A stretch of 23,966 bases of DNA from an uncultured Jannaschia sp. (GTDB lineage Bacteria > Pseudomonadota > Alphaproteobacteria > Rhodobacterales > Rhodobacteraceae): NCBI GenBank assembly GCA_937916365.1, contig CALFSY010000115.1, positions 1 through 23,966 of the forward strand, written 5' to 3'. Positions within the stretch are counted from its first letter, which is position 1; every line of letters starts with the position of its first letter. The translations under genes were made by a program, and so were the position numbers. Positions 8,276 through 17,449 of the stretch are shown one piece after another. Below the pieces are notes generated by a model. It was not told the origin of the DNA. It made no database searches and saw only the letters and a program-made list of their open reading frames with translations.

Positions 8276-11131
8276 ATGGCCGACCAAAAATATATCGCGG
8301 TGCGCGGCGCGCGCGAACACAACCTTAAAAATATCGATGTTGACATCCCCCGCGACCAACTGGTGGTGATTACCGGGTTATCGGGGTCGGGCAAATCATC
8401 GCTGGCGTTTGACACCATCTATGCCGAGGGACAGCGGCGGTATGTCGAAAGCCTAAGCGCCTATGCGCGCCAATTCCTGGACATGATGGAAAAGCCCGAT
8501 GTTGACCACATTAGTGGCCTATCCCCCGCCATTTCGATCGAGCAAAAAACCACGTCAAAAAACCCCCGCTCCACCGTGGGCACCGTGACCGAGATTTACG
8601 ATTACCTACGTTTGTTGTTTGCGCGCGCGGGCACGCCCTATTCCCCCGCCACCGGCCTGCCGATTGAGGCGCAGCAGGTCCAAGATATGGTTGATCGCGT
8701 CATGGCGATGGCTGACGGCACACGCGCCTATTTGTTGGCCCCCATCGTGCGCGACCGCAAAGGCGAATATCGCAAAGAGTTTTTGGAGCTGCGCAAACAA
8801 GGATTCCAACGTGTCAAGGTGGATGGCGAATTTTATGACCTCGACCAACCGCCCACGTTGGACAAAAAATTCCGCCATGACATCGACGTGGTGGTGGATC
8901 GGATCGTCGTCAAAGACGGTGTTGAAACCCGCCTGGCCGATTCGTTTCGCACCGCGCTGGATCTGGCCGATGGCATTGCCGTGTTGGAAACCGCGCCCAA
9001 CGATGGTGACCCCGAGCGCATTACATTTTCCGAAAACTTCGCCTGCCCGGTGTCGGGTTTTACAATCCCAGAGATTGAACCACGCCTGTTTTCCTTTAAC
9101 GCGCCGTTTGGCGCCTGCCCCGATTGTGACGGCCTGGGGGTCGAGCTATTTTTTGACGAACGCTTGATGGTGCCCGACGCCGCCCTATCATTGCAGGACG
9201 GCGCGATTGCCCCCTGGCGCAAAGGCAAATCACCCTATTTCCTGCAAACAATTCAGGCGATTGCCGATCACTACGGGTTTGATCCCAAAACCCAATGGAA
9301 AAACCTGCCCCCAAAGGTGCAACAGGTTTTTTTGCGCGGCTCTGGGAAAGAAGAAATTCAATTCCGCTACGACGAAGGCGGGCGTGTCTATCAGGTTAAG
9401 CGCAGCTTTGAAGGCATCATTCCCAACATGGAACGCCGCTACCGCGAAACCGACAGCACCTGGGTGCGCGAAGAGTTTGAAAAATACCAAAACAACCGCT
9501 CTTGCCAAACTTGCGGTGGCTATCGCCTGCGGGCCGAGGCGCTGGCGGTAAAAATCGCGGGGTTGCATATCGGCGAAGTGGTGGAAAAATCCATCAAGGA
9601 GTCTGCGGCCTGGATCGACGCCGTGCCAGCGACCCTAAGCAATCAAAAAAACGAAATCGCCCGCGCGATTCTAAAAGAAATCTCGGAGCGTCTGGGGTTT
9701 TTGAACAATGTGGGATTGGAATACCTAACCCTGTCGCGCAATGCGGGCACCCTTTCGGGCGGGGAATCGCAACGCATAAGGTTGGCCAGCCAAATCGGCT
9801 CGGGCCTGACCGGTGTGTTGTATGTGCTTGATGAACCCTCAATCGGGTTGCACCAGCGCGATAATGATCGCCTGCTGACCACGTTAAAAAACCTGCGTGA
9901 CCAAGGCAACACCGTGATCGTCGTCGAACACGATGAAGAGGCGATCCGCGAGGCCGATTATGTGTTTGACATCGGCACCGGCGCGGGCGTGCACGGCGGG
10001 CGGATCGTATCACACGGCAAACCGGCGCAAATCGCCGCCGATCCACAGTCGATCACCGGGCAATACCTGGCCGGTGATCGCGCAATCGCCGTGCCTGCCA
10101 AACGCCGCAAGGGGAACAAGAAAAAAATCACGGTCGTCAAAGCCACGGGTAACAACCTGAAAAATATCACGGCTGATTTTCCGTTGGGCAAATTTGTGTG
10201 CGTTACCGGCGTTTCGGGCGGCGGGAAATCAACGTTGACGATTGAAACCCTGTTCAAAACGGCCTCCATGCGGTTGAATGGGGCGCGGCAAACGCCCGCG
10301 CCCTGCGAAACGATCAAGGGGTTGGAACACCTGGACAAAGTGATTGATATTGACCAACGCCCCATCGGGCGCACACCACGGTCAAACCCCGCCACCTATA
10401 CCGGCGCCTTTACCCCCATCCGCGATTGGTTTGCCGGTTTGCCGGAATCACAGGCGCGCGGGTATAAACCGGGCCGCTTTTCCTTTAACGTCAAAGGCGG
10501 GCGGTGTGAGGCCTGCCAAGGCGACGGCGTCATTAAGATTGAGATGCATTTTCTGCCCGATGTTTACGTCACCTGCGAAACCTGCAAAGGCGCGCGGTAT
10601 AACCGCGAGACCCTGGAAATCACGTTCAAGGGCAAATCCATCGCCGATGTGTTGGACATGACGGTCGAAAACGCCCAAGAATTTTTCAAGGCCGTGCCCA
10701 GCATCCGCGAAAAAATGGACGCCCTGATGCGCGTGGGCCTGGGCTATATCAAGGTGGGCCAACAGGCGACGACATTATCGGGGGGCGAGGCACAGCGCGT
10801 GAAGTTGTCCAAAGAGCTGTCAAAACGGTCCACCGGCCGCACGCTCTATATCTTGGACGAACCCACCACCGGCCTGCATTTTGAAGACGTGCGCAAATTG
10901 CTAGAGGTGCTGCACGAACTGGTCGACCAAGGCAACACCGTGATCGTGATTGAACACAACCTCGATGTCATCAAAACCGCCGATCATATTATCGACATCG
11001 GGCCCGAAGGCGGCGATGGCGGCGGCCACATCGTGGCCACCGGCACACCAGAACAGGTGGCAAACACGCCCGCATCCCACACAGGCCGGTATTTGACGGG
11101 GATGTTGCCCAACACCGGGGGCATAAAATGA
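8276..11131 (+). CDS. uvrA: Excinuclease ABC subunit A (UvrA)
   Basis: Damage-recognition ATPase of nucleotide excision repair; a UvrA dimer loads UvrB at lesions. At 951 aa it is normal length. It has two ABC ATPase modules. The first Walker A is GLSGSGKSS (34-42) with LSGGESQRIRLASQIGS as signature and VLDEPSIGLH as Walker B. The second is GVSGGGKST, with LSGGEAQRVKLSKEL and ILDEPTTGLH. The second zinc finger (CEAC...CETC) is complete. In the first, the expected CxxC...CxxC reads C257, S260, C281, C284, so one cysteine is Ser. From memory this and the GGGK Walker variant also occur in related alphaproteobacteria. The ATG follows a purine-rich GGGGCACCC stretch. It overlaps the next gene at ATGA. 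Confidence 0.97.
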   Translation: MADQKYIAVRGAREHNLKNIDVDIPRDQLVVITGLSGSGKSSLAFDTIYAEGQRRYVESLSAYARQFLDMMEKPDVDHISGLSPAISIEQKTTSKNPRSTVGTVTEIYDYLRLLFARAGTPYSPATGLPIEAQQVQDMVDRVMAMADGTRAYLLAPIVRDRKGEYRKEFLELRKQGFQRVKVDGEFYDLDQPPTLDKKFRHDIDVVVDRIVVKDGVETRLADSFRTALDLADGIAVLETAPNDGDPERITFSENFACPVSGFTIPEIEPRLFSFNAPFGACPDCDGLGVELFFDERLMVPDAALSLQDGAIAPWRKGKSPYFLQTIQAIADHYGFDPKTQWKNLPPKVQQVFLRGSGKEEIQFRYDEGGRVYQVKRSFEGIIPNMERRYRETDSTWVREEFEKYQNNRSCQTCGGYRLRAEALAVKIAGLHIGEVVEKSIKESAAWIDAVPATLSNQKNEIARAILKEISERLGFLNNVGLEYLTLSRNAGTLSGGESQRIRLASQIGSGLTGVLYVLDEPSIGLHQRDNDRLLTTLKNLRDQGNTVIVVEHDEEAIREADYVFDIGTGAGVHGGRIVSHGKPAQIAADPQSITGQYLAGDRAIAVPAKRRKGNKKKITVVKATGNNLKNITADFPLGKFVCVTGVSGGGKSTLTIETLFKTASMRLNGARQTPAPCETIKGLEHLDKVIDIDQRPIGRTPRSNPATYTGAFTPIRDWFAGLPESQARGYKPGRFSFNVKGGRCEACQGDGVIKIEMHFLPDVYVTCETCKGARYNRETLEITFKGKSIADVLDMTVENAQEFFKAVPSIREKMDALMRVGLGYIKVGQQATTLSGGEAQRVKLSKELSKRSTGRTLYILDEPTTGLHFEDVRKLLEVLHELVDQGNTVIVIEHNLDVIKTADHIIDIGPEGGDGGGHIVATGTPEQVANTPASHTGRYLTGMLPNTGGIK

Positions 11132-12720
11132 AACGCAGGTTGGGGGATTTTGGGGCGCTAACCCCCGCCGAACAAAAAATCCGTGATCAGGTGTGTTCGG
11201 GAAACCCCGTGATAATCGGCGATGATGTGCCGGAACAGGACGCGGGGGATGACCGGCGGGTGCGCGCCGAATTCCTGCGCTATATCATCCTGGGCGGGTG
11301 CACGGATTTGCCGGGGCATCCCCTGACGGAAAAGGGTGTGGACATTAGCGGCGCGCGGGTGACGGGCGCATTAGACCTCACGGGCGCACGCATAAGTCAC
11401 GATGTTGGGTTATTCAACTGTTTTTTCAATGACACGATCATCCTGCTAAACGCCAAGGTTGAAACCTTTGCGCTCAACCACTCCATGCTTAAGGCGGGCG
11501 AAACGGGCAGGGCACTGTTTGCGGATGGGCTACAGGCAACGGGCTATGTCTTCCTGCAGAATATTACAGCACAGGGGGCGGTGCGCCTGCCGGGCGCAAC
11601 CCTGGGCGGTGATTTGGCCTGCGAAGGAGCAACATTCACGGCGGGCGAAACGGGCGATGCACTGTTTGCGGATGGGCTACGGACAACGGGCGATGTGATC
11701 CTGAGTAATGTTACAGCACAGGGGGCGGTGCGCCTGGTGGGCGCAACCCTGGGCATTGGTTTGGACTGCGACGGGGCAACATTCACGGCGGGGGAAACGG
11801 GTGGTGCGCTTTCTCTGGAAAGAGCCGATATTAAAGGCGTGTTTTTCCTACGCAACGGGTCTAAGGTAGAGGGGAAATTGAACCTGATGGCGGCAAACAT
11901 CAGCACAATGGTGGATGACCCCGCATGTTGGCCGGCGCGGGGGAACCTGATGCTTGACCGATGTCGCTATGACGCGTTTTTGGGTATTGCACCTGTAGTG
12001 GATGCAGCATCGCGCATTCGGTGGTTAGACCTGCAAAATCACCCTGAACGGGATTTCTGGCCTCAGCCCTGGGAACAGTGCGCCAAGGTTTTGCGCGAAA
12101 TGGGCCATGCAGAGGACGCGCGCCGCGTCCTGATCGCCAAAGAAGAACGCCAAAGGCGGGCGCGGCGGCTGCGTTATGTTCATCAGGGGCGGCGTGGTAA
12201 GGCTTTGGTCATCGGTGTTAGCGCCGATATTTTATGGTTGACTGTTGCCTATGGCCGCAGGCCGCTGCGCGCCTTTGTTTGGTTGTTGGGGCTTTGGATA
12301 CTGGGCGCATTGGTGTTTCACACCGCCGCCCATAACGATGCCATCAAACCCAACAACGCCTTTGTGTTGCGCAGCCCCGAATGGGCGGCCCTGCCCCACG
12401 CCATGACGTTGCGCAGCCCGCATCGCAGCTTTCCTGTTTCATGGCGCAGCCCGAGGCGCGATCATACCCCACGTTCAACGCGTGGGTCTATTCCGCCGAT
12501 ACGTTGCTGCCCATTGTGGCCATGGAAATGCAGGAATACTGGATCACCAACGAACATGCGGGGCCATGGGGCGCGGTTGCGCGCGTGTACCTGTGGATAC
12601 AGATTGCCATGGGGTGGGCGTTGTCATTATTGGCCGTTGCGGGATTTTCCGGCCTGGTCAAACAAGACAGCACCTGATCCCCCTGCCCCGCCATGCCGCC
12701 ATGTTGCGCCCGCCCATTGA
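11128..12720 (+). CDS. Beta-helix-type repeat protein with C-terminal membrane segments, frameshifted
   Basis: Function unknown. The ATG overlaps the uvrA stop (ATGA), implying translational coupling. Residues about 70-270 are short beta-helix-like repeats of the GALDLTGA / GATLGGDLACEGATF type, including a 49-aa unit present twice in tandem. A basic linker (KEERQRRARRLRY) and two hydrophobic segments (about 354-372 and 378-396) suggest anchoring to the inner membrane. After about base 12400 this frame becomes Pro/Arg/Cys-rich and unlike protein. The expected ending (PTFNAWVYSADTLLPIV, then a third TM) lies in another frame, so the last ~100 codons read here are probably not native. It is likely a frameshift mutant, a sequencing error, or possibly a recoded gene. 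Proteins of this layout occur in Rhodobacterales as hypothetical proteins (from memory). Confidence 0.6.
   Translation: MKRRLGDFGALTPAEQKIRDQVCSGNPVIIGDDVPEQDAGDDRRVRAEFLRYIILGGCTDLPGHPLTEKGVDISGARVTGALDLTGARISHDVGLFNCFFNDTIILLNAKVETFALNHSMLKAGETGRALFADGLQATGYVFLQNITAQGAVRLPGATLGGDLACEGATFTAGETGDALFADGLRTTGDVILSNVTAQGAVRLVGATLGIGLDCDGATFTAGETGGALSLERADIKGVFFLRNGSKVEGKLNLMAANISTMVDDPACWPARGNLMLDRCRYDAFLGIAPVVDAASRIRWLDLQNHPERDFWPQPWEQCAKVLREMGHAEDARRVLIAKEERQRRARRLRYVHQGRRGKALVIGVSADILWLTVAYGRRPLRAFVWLLGLWILGALVFHTAAHNDAIKPNNAFVLRSPEWAALPHAMTLRSPHRSFPVSWRSPRRDHTPRSTRGSIPPIRCCPLWPWKCRNTGSPTNMRGHGARLRACTCGYRLPWGGRCHYWPLRDFPAWSNKTAPDPPAPPCRHVAPAH
11494..11640 (+). repeat. 147-bp tandem repeat, copy 1
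   Basis: First of two adjacent in-frame 147-bp units in the beta-helix protein gene, encoding 49 residues from AGETGRALFADGLQ to GATFT. By hand count it matches copy 2 at 127 of 147 bases and 37 of 49 residues. Confidence 0.9.
11641..11787 (+). repeat. 147-bp tandem repeat, copy 2 (partial third copy follows)
   Basis: Second unit, directly abutting copy 1 and encoding AGETGDALFADGLRTTG to GATFT. A short third start (GCGGGGGAAACGGGTGGTGC, from 11788; residues AGETGGALS) follows before the sequence diverges. Nearly all base differences from copy 1 change amino acids. Confidence 0.9.
12402..12677 (+). pseudogene. Displaced C-terminal part of the beta-helix/membrane protein
   Basis: In the frame one base back from the 11128 gene, sequence typical of a membrane protein end continues. 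It reads QLSCFMAQPEARSYPTF, NAWVYSADTLLPIVAMEMQE, then a third transmembrane stretch (VYLWIQIAMGWALSLLAVAG) and the stop at 12677. No plausible start or ribosome site precedes it. It joins sensibly to the upstream product if one base is missing (or two extra) between about 12380 and 12430. I saw no strong -1 slippery heptamer there. The left edge is approximate. Confidence 0.65.
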
Positions 12721-12778
12721 CGCCCCCGCACCGCATGTGCGATGCAAACATTTCAACGGGCCTTTTGGGTAAACATAT

Positions 12779-14155
12779 ATGAAGGTCATTATTTGCGGCG
12801 CGGGTCAGGTGGGGTGGCAAATCGCGCGCCATTTAGCGCGGGAAAAAAACGACGTCACCGTCGTGGACAAAAATGCCGATCTGGTGCGGCGCGCAACCGA
12901 TACATTGGATGTGCAGGGCGTGGCGGGGTTTGCATCCTACCCCGATGTGTTGGATCGTGCGGGCGCGCGGGATGCGGATATGATAATTGCCGCCACCTTT
13001 TCGGATGAGGTAAACATGGTCACCTGTCAGGTGGCGCATTCGGTGTTTTCGATCCCGCGCAAAATTGCCCGCCTGCGCGCGCAAAGTTATATGACCGCGA
13101 TTTATTCCGATCTTTATAGCCGCAATAATTTGCCCATTGATGTGGTCATCTCCCCCGAGCGAGAGGTTGCAGATACCGTGCTGCGCCGCATCACATCGCC
13201 CGCAACATTTGAAACCGAAAGCCTGCTTTCAGGCGGCGTGCAAATGTTGGGCGTGCGCCTGGACGCGGATTGCCCCGTGTTGGATACCCCGTTGCGGCAG
13301 TTGTCAGAACTGTTTTCAACGCTGCGCGCGATTGTCACCGGCGTGCGGCGCGACGGGTCGCTGTTTGTGCCAAAACCCGGGGATCAATTATTTGCCAATG
13401 ATCAGATTTATGTTTTCACCCATACCGCCGATGTGGATCGCACGTTAGAAATTTTTGGCAAAACCCCCAAACGCCCCGAACGTGTATTGATCGTAGGGGC
13501 CGGGAATGTGGGGCTTAGCGTTGCACAAGCCCTGGAAACGGGGGCCGAACGTATCCGCGCCCGCGTGATCGACATCAATCGCGGGATGGCCGAGGCCGCC
13601 GCCGATACACTTAAACGCACCATCGTGTTGCACGGCGACGGATTAGATATTGATATATTGCGCGAGGCCCATGTGGACAGTGCCGATGCCGTATTGTGCA
13701 TGACCGATGACGATAAAACCAATCTTCTTGCCTCGGTACGCGCAAAATCGGCGGGCGCGAGGGCGGCCATCACGCTTGTCAATGATCCAACGATGGTGCC
13801 GTTAATGGGACCGCTGAACATTGATGCGTATATTAACCCACGGTCCACAACGGTAAGTTCGATCCTACGCCATATCCGGCATGGGCGCGTTCAAGGGGTT
13901 TATTCGGTGGGTGACGCCGAGGCAGAGGTGATCGAGGCGCAGGTTTTATCCACCTCGCCCATCGCGGGCAAAGCGGTGCGCGACATTGATTTCCCCGAAG
14001 GTGCCTTGGTGGGGGCCGTGCAAAAGGGCGACCGCGTGATCCGCCCCATGGGATCAACAGTGATTCACGAAGGCGATGTTGTTGTCATATTCACGTTGAC
14101 CGCCGATGTGCCTGCGATTGAAACGTTGCTACAGGTTTCGATTGATTTCTTTTGA
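12779..14155 (+). CDS. trkA: Trk system potassium uptake regulatory subunit TrkA
   Basis: Cytoplasmic NAD(H)-binding gating subunit of the Trk K+ transporter. The 458-aa protein has two RCK modules, as in E. coli TrkA. The first Rossmann motif is CGAGQVGWQ (G7, G9, G12) with VVDKN after strand 2. The second is VGAGNVGLS (G240, G242, G245) with VIDINRG. Each is followed by a TrkA-C domain, the last including MGSTVIHEGDVVVIF. The Shine-Dalgarno is weak (GGGTAAA before the ATG). trkH follows 61 bases on, and the order trkA-trkH-hfq-hflX is familiar in alphaproteobacteria, often downstream of ntrYX, which is not present here. Confidence 0.95.
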   Translation: MKVIICGAGQVGWQIARHLAREKNDVTVVDKNADLVRRATDTLDVQGVAGFASYPDVLDRAGARDADMIIAATFSDEVNMVTCQVAHSVFSIPRKIARLRAQSYMTAIYSDLYSRNNLPIDVVISPEREVADTVLRRITSPATFETESLLSGGVQMLGVRLDADCPVLDTPLRQLSELFSTLRAIVTGVRRDGSLFVPKPGDQLFANDQIYVFTHTADVDRTLEIFGKTPKRPERVLIVGAGNVGLSVAQALETGAERIRARVIDINRGMAEAAADTLKRTIVLHGDGLDIDILREAHVDSADAVLCMTDDDKTNLLASVRAKSAGARAAITLVNDPTMVPLMGPLNIDAYINPRSTTVSSILRHIRHGRVQGVYSVGDAEAEVIEAQVLSTSPIAGKAVRDIDFPEGALVGAVQKGDRVIRPMGSTVIHEGDVVVIFTLTADVPAIETLLQVSIDFF

Positions 14156-14216
14156 CACAGCGTTTTAGCATGATGGCCCGTTCACGCACACGTTGTGCAG
14201 TTTTTATTTAAGTATC

Positions 14217-15734
14217 ATGGCTGCTTATCTACGCAATCTTCCTTTCTTTGCGGTTTTGTTATTGGTCGCGGCAGGGGCGATGATGGTGCCTGCGGTCTAT
14301 GCTGGTGTAAACGAAGATTTCACCTCCGCCCGTGACTTTTTCTACCCCAGTCTGTTGGTGGGAACAGTCGCCATGATTGTCGGATTCACCGCGCAATCCG
14401 GCCTTCGGGTGGACCGCGAGCGCGTCTATTTAATATCGTTATTTTTCGCCTATCTCTGGCTGCCCTTTGTTTTGGCTATCCCTATGGTCGAATCCATTGG
14501 AAATACCCGATTTATTAATGTGTATTTCGATATGGTGTCGGCGCTCACCACCACGGGCGCCCCAATTTTCGACCCTGACCGATTGACACCGGCGGCGCAT
14601 CTTTGGCGCGGGATTGTTGGATGGTTGGGGGGGCTTTTGATGTGGATTACCGCCGCGGCGGTTTTAGCGCCACTTAACCTTGGCGGATACGAAGTCACGT
14701 CTGAGGCAACCACCATGGGCCGTCTCATCCCAGGACAGGGGCAGATACGTACAGTCTCTGCGGTGGAACGTTTACGCAAAAACGCAGGCCGGTTGATCCC
14801 GATTTATGGGGCCCTGACGGCGACCTTGATGGGGGGGTTGGTGATGGCGGGGGACCCGCCGTTGGTTGCGGCCATTCACGCGATGTCAGTTATGGCAACA
14901 TCGGGCATTACACCGAGTGGTGGTTTGGGCGCCGCCCCCACGGGCCTAACGGGGGAGGTTTTGATTTTTTTCTTTATGATCTTTGCCTTATCCCGTCATA
15001 CCTTTGCCGATGGTTTTGGAAAAAATGCACTAATGCGTTTGGGCAAAGACCGCGAACTAAGGTTGGCGATCGTCGCGATTGTGGTGTTTCCAACACTTTT
15101 ATTTGTTCGCCATTGGCTAGGTGCATTGGACGTTGACGATAGCGACAACATTACTGCGGCGTTAGCCGCGCTTTGGGGCAGTATATTTACCGTTTTGTCG
15201 TTTCTTACGACAACCGGCTTTGTGTCGGACACGTGGATAACGGCGCGGGGGTGGTCGGGTTTGGATGCCCCCGGATTGATCCTGATGGGGTTGGCCATCA
15301 TGGGTGGTGGTGTCGCAACCACGGCAGGCGGGTTAAAACTGTTGCGGGTTTATGCGCTTTACAAACATGGGGCACGGGAAATCGGTAAACTAATTCATCC
15401 CCATTCTGTGGCGGGTGCGGGGCGTCTGGGGCGCCGTATTCGCCGCGAAGGTGCCTATATTGCGTGGATTTTTTTTATGCTATTCATTTTATCGTTAGCA
15501 ATGGTGATGGTGGCGCTGGCTCTAAGCGGTCTTTCGTTTGAAACCGCAATGATCCTAGCGGTTGCAACACTTTCAACAACGGGTCCTTTGGCAACGGTTG
15601 CGGGTGAAGCCCCGATTATTTACGCAACGTTGGGCGATGCGGCCAAAATCATTTTATCAGGCGCCATGATTGTGGGGCGGATGGAAACGTTGGTTTTAAT
15701 CGCCCTATTAGGGTCTGGATTTTGGCGGGCGTGA
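14217..15734 (+). CDS. trkH: Potassium transporter TrkH
   Basis: Membrane subunit for K+ uptake, gated by TrkA. The 505-aa protein has four repeated M1-P-M2 units. The selectivity-filter loops can be read in order: ALTTTGAPIFD (about 109-119), SVMATSGITPSGG, LTTTGFVSDTW and LSTTGPLATVAG. I used ATG 14217 (MAAYLRNLPFF), which fits relatives. An in-frame TTG at 14193 would add eight residues and has no better ribosome site; even the ATG has only a weak TAAG upstream. It ends 140 bases before hfq. Confidence 0.93.
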   Translation: MAAYLRNLPFFAVLLLVAAGAMMVPAVYAGVNEDFTSARDFFYPSLLVGTVAMIVGFTAQSGLRVDRERVYLISLFFAYLWLPFVLAIPMVESIGNTRFINVYFDMVSALTTTGAPIFDPDRLTPAAHLWRGIVGWLGGLLMWITAAAVLAPLNLGGYEVTSEATTMGRLIPGQGQIRTVSAVERLRKNAGRLIPIYGALTATLMGGLVMAGDPPLVAAIHAMSVMATSGITPSGGLGAAPTGLTGEVLIFFFMIFALSRHTFADGFGKNALMRLGKDRELRLAIVAIVVFPTLLFVRHWLGALDVDDSDNITAALAALWGSIFTVLSFLTTTGFVSDTWITARGWSGLDAPGLILMGLAIMGGGVATTAGGLKLLRVYALYKHGAREIGKLIHPHSVAGAGRLGRRIRREGAYIAWIFFMLFILSLAMVMVALALSGLSFETAMILAVATLSTTGPLATVAGEAPIIYATLGDAAKIILSGAMIVGRMETLVLIALLGSGFWRA

Positions 15735-15825
15735 TGCAATTGCAGCATGACCGCGCAGGGAAATTTTGGAACGGGCTGGAAATGTGATGCAACACACGAC
15801 ATATCTGTCGCTAAACAATAACTTT

Positions 15826-15852
15826 CCCCGCAACGGTTTCACGCGGCAGGGG
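15826..15852 (+). promoter_or_regulatory. Stem-loop in the hfq leader
   Basis: CCCCGC (15826-15831) can pair with GCGG-CA-GGGG (15843-15852, two-base bulge) just upstream of the hfq ribosome site (AAGGCGC). A small perfect hairpin CGACA-TATC-TGTCG (15797-15810) precedes it. Hfq autoregulates its own mRNA in other bacteria; a role here is inference. Confidence 0.35.
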
Positions 15853-15874
15853 CAACAACAAGGCGCAAAATTCA

Positions 15875-16108
15875 ATGGCCGACAACAAACAAAATCTGCA
15901 AGACGCGTTTTTGAACCACGTGCGTAAAAACAAAATATCGGTGACGGTTTTTTTGATAAATGGTGTAAAATTACAAGGTGTTATTACCTGGTTCGATAAC
16001 TTTTGCGTCCTGTTACGCCGCGACGGGCAAAGCCAAATGGTCTATAAACACGCGATTTCCACGATCATGCCAGGTCAACCTATCAATCTGTATGACGGGG
16101 ATGCGTGA
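15875..16108 (+). CDS. hfq: RNA chaperone Hfq
   Basis: Hexameric Sm-like protein that pairs small RNAs with mRNAs. The 77-aa product shows the Sm1 region (VFLINGVKLQGVITWFDNF) and the Sm2 signature YKHAISTIMP, almost the alphaproteobacterial consensus, with only a short tail (GQPINLYDGDA). The ATG follows AAGGCGCAAAATTCA. It overlaps hflX by four bases (GTGA), so the two are probably translated together. trkH lies upstream, with a 140-base gap that may hold its own promoter. Confidence 0.97.
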   Translation: MADNKQNLQDAFLNHVRKNKISVTVFLINGVKLQGVITWFDNFCVLLRRDGQSQMVYKHAISTIMPGQPINLYDGDA

Positions 16109-17403
16109 GCAAACCTAACACGGAAAACATACAACAAAATAATCGTGCGGTAACGCGCGCCTTTGTTGTGCATCCAAACATTCAAACAAACGATCCCCCC
16201 AAATCTGCCGCCCCGATGTTAGAGGAGGCCGTTGCCCTGGCCGCGGCGATTCCTGATTTGATGGTTGTGGGGGCAGAAATCACGCGCTTATCGCGCGTTC
16301 ACCCAGGCATGTTATTGGGCGCGGGAAAGATTGCAGAAATAAAAACCAAAATTCACGATCTTGATGTGGGCCTGGTTTTGATTGATGGGCCGGTCACCCC
16401 GGTGCAACAACGCAACCTTGAAAAAGAATGGGGGTGCAAGCTGCTTGATCGGGCGGGCTTGATCCTTGAAATTTTTGCCGATCGTGCCCGCACCCGCGAA
16501 GGTGTGTTGCAAGTGGAACTGGCCGCGTTAAGTTATCAGCGCACGCGCCTTGTGCGCGCCTGGACGCACTTGGAACGCCAACGTGGCGGTTTGGGTTTTG
16601 TCGGTGGCCCTGGTGAAACACAGATTGAAGCAGACCGACGCGCGATTGACAAAGAAATCGCCCGCATCAGGCGACAGTTGGCAAAAGTGGTCAAAACACG
16701 CACACTCCACCGCAAAGCCCGTAAAAAAATACCATATCCTATCATTGCCTTGGTTGGGTATACAAACGCAGGCAAATCAACGCTGTTTAACCGGCTAACC
16801 GGCGCGCGTGTCTTGGCAAAAGACATGCTATTTGCCACGCTGGATCCCACAATGCGCCGCATCGCCCTGCCCGACGGCACCCAGGCGATTCTATCCGATA
16901 CAGTAGGCTTCATCAGCAATTTGCCAACGCAACTTATCGCAGCATTTCGCGCCACATTAGAAGAGGTGCGCGAAGCAGACCTGATCTTACACGTGCGCGA
17001 CATCGCCCACCCCACAGCCGAGGATCAGGCCCAAAATGTTGCACATATTCTGGCCGAATTGGGCATAACCGATACCACGCCCCAAATTGAGGTTTGGAAC
17101 AAGATGGATTTGGTGCCAACGCCACAGGCCGATATGTTACAAAATGCCGCCGCCCGTAGGCCAAATGTATGCACAATGTCCGCCCATACAGGCCAGGGTG
17201 TGGAACATCTTTTGGCAACTATGGGCAAAACCCTATCCCCGCCGCGGCAACGATCGGTAATTTCTTTACCCCATGATGATGGACGCCGCCGCGCCTGGCT
17301 TTATGCGCAAGGCGTAGTAGATCATGAAACCCCTGGCGACACGACCACCAACATAACAGTGCGATGGACGCAACAACAGGCGAAATCTTTTCATGCACTT
17401 TGA
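16105..17403 (+). CDS. hflX: Ribosome-associated GTPase HflX
   Basis: GTPase that splits stalled or stress-arrested 70S ribosomes. The 432-aa protein has the N-terminal HflX domain (LLGAGKIAEIKTK), then the helical linker signature GFVGGPGETQIEADRRAID. The G domain follows: G1 GYTNAGKS (218-225), G2 FATLDPTMRR, G3 DTVGFI, G4 NKMDL. The start is a GTG at 16105 that overlaps the hfq stop; GGGGATGC just upstream serves as ribosome site. The hfq-hflX order is classic for proteobacteria. It converges on the EamA gene. Confidence 0.95.
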   Translation: MSKPNTENIQQNNRAVTRAFVVHPNIQTNDPPKSAAPMLEEAVALAAAIPDLMVVGAEITRLSRVHPGMLLGAGKIAEIKTKIHDLDVGLVLIDGPVTPVQQRNLEKEWGCKLLDRAGLILEIFADRARTREGVLQVELAALSYQRTRLVRAWTHLERQRGGLGFVGGPGETQIEADRRAIDKEIARIRRQLAKVVKTRTLHRKARKKIPYPIIALVGYTNAGKSTLFNRLTGARVLAKDMLFATLDPTMRRIALPDGTQAILSDTVGFISNLPTQLIAAFRATLEEVREADLILHVRDIAHPTAEDQAQNVAHILAELGITDTTPQIEVWNKMDLVPTPQADMLQNAAARRPNVCTMSAHTGQGVEHLLATMGKTLSPPRQRSVISLPHDDGRRRAWLYAQGVVDHETPGDTTTNITVRWTQQQAKSFHAL

Positions 17404-17449
17404 AGAGCCAAACAGCATTCCAACATGTATCAAACATGATGGTCTAGTT

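Noticed and set aside
9594..10046. 150-codon minus-strand frame inside uvrA
   Set aside because: Arg/Pro-rich antisense shadow over the UvrA ABC signature region.
16536..17015. 159-codon minus-strand frame inside hflX
   Set aside because: Antisense to the conserved HflX G domain; Ser/Arg-rich and without family features.
17404..17449. Bidirectional terminator between hflX and the EamA gene (CATGT-ATCAA-ACATG)
   Set aside because: The stem is five mostly AT pairs and the following T-run is short and offset; too weak to list.
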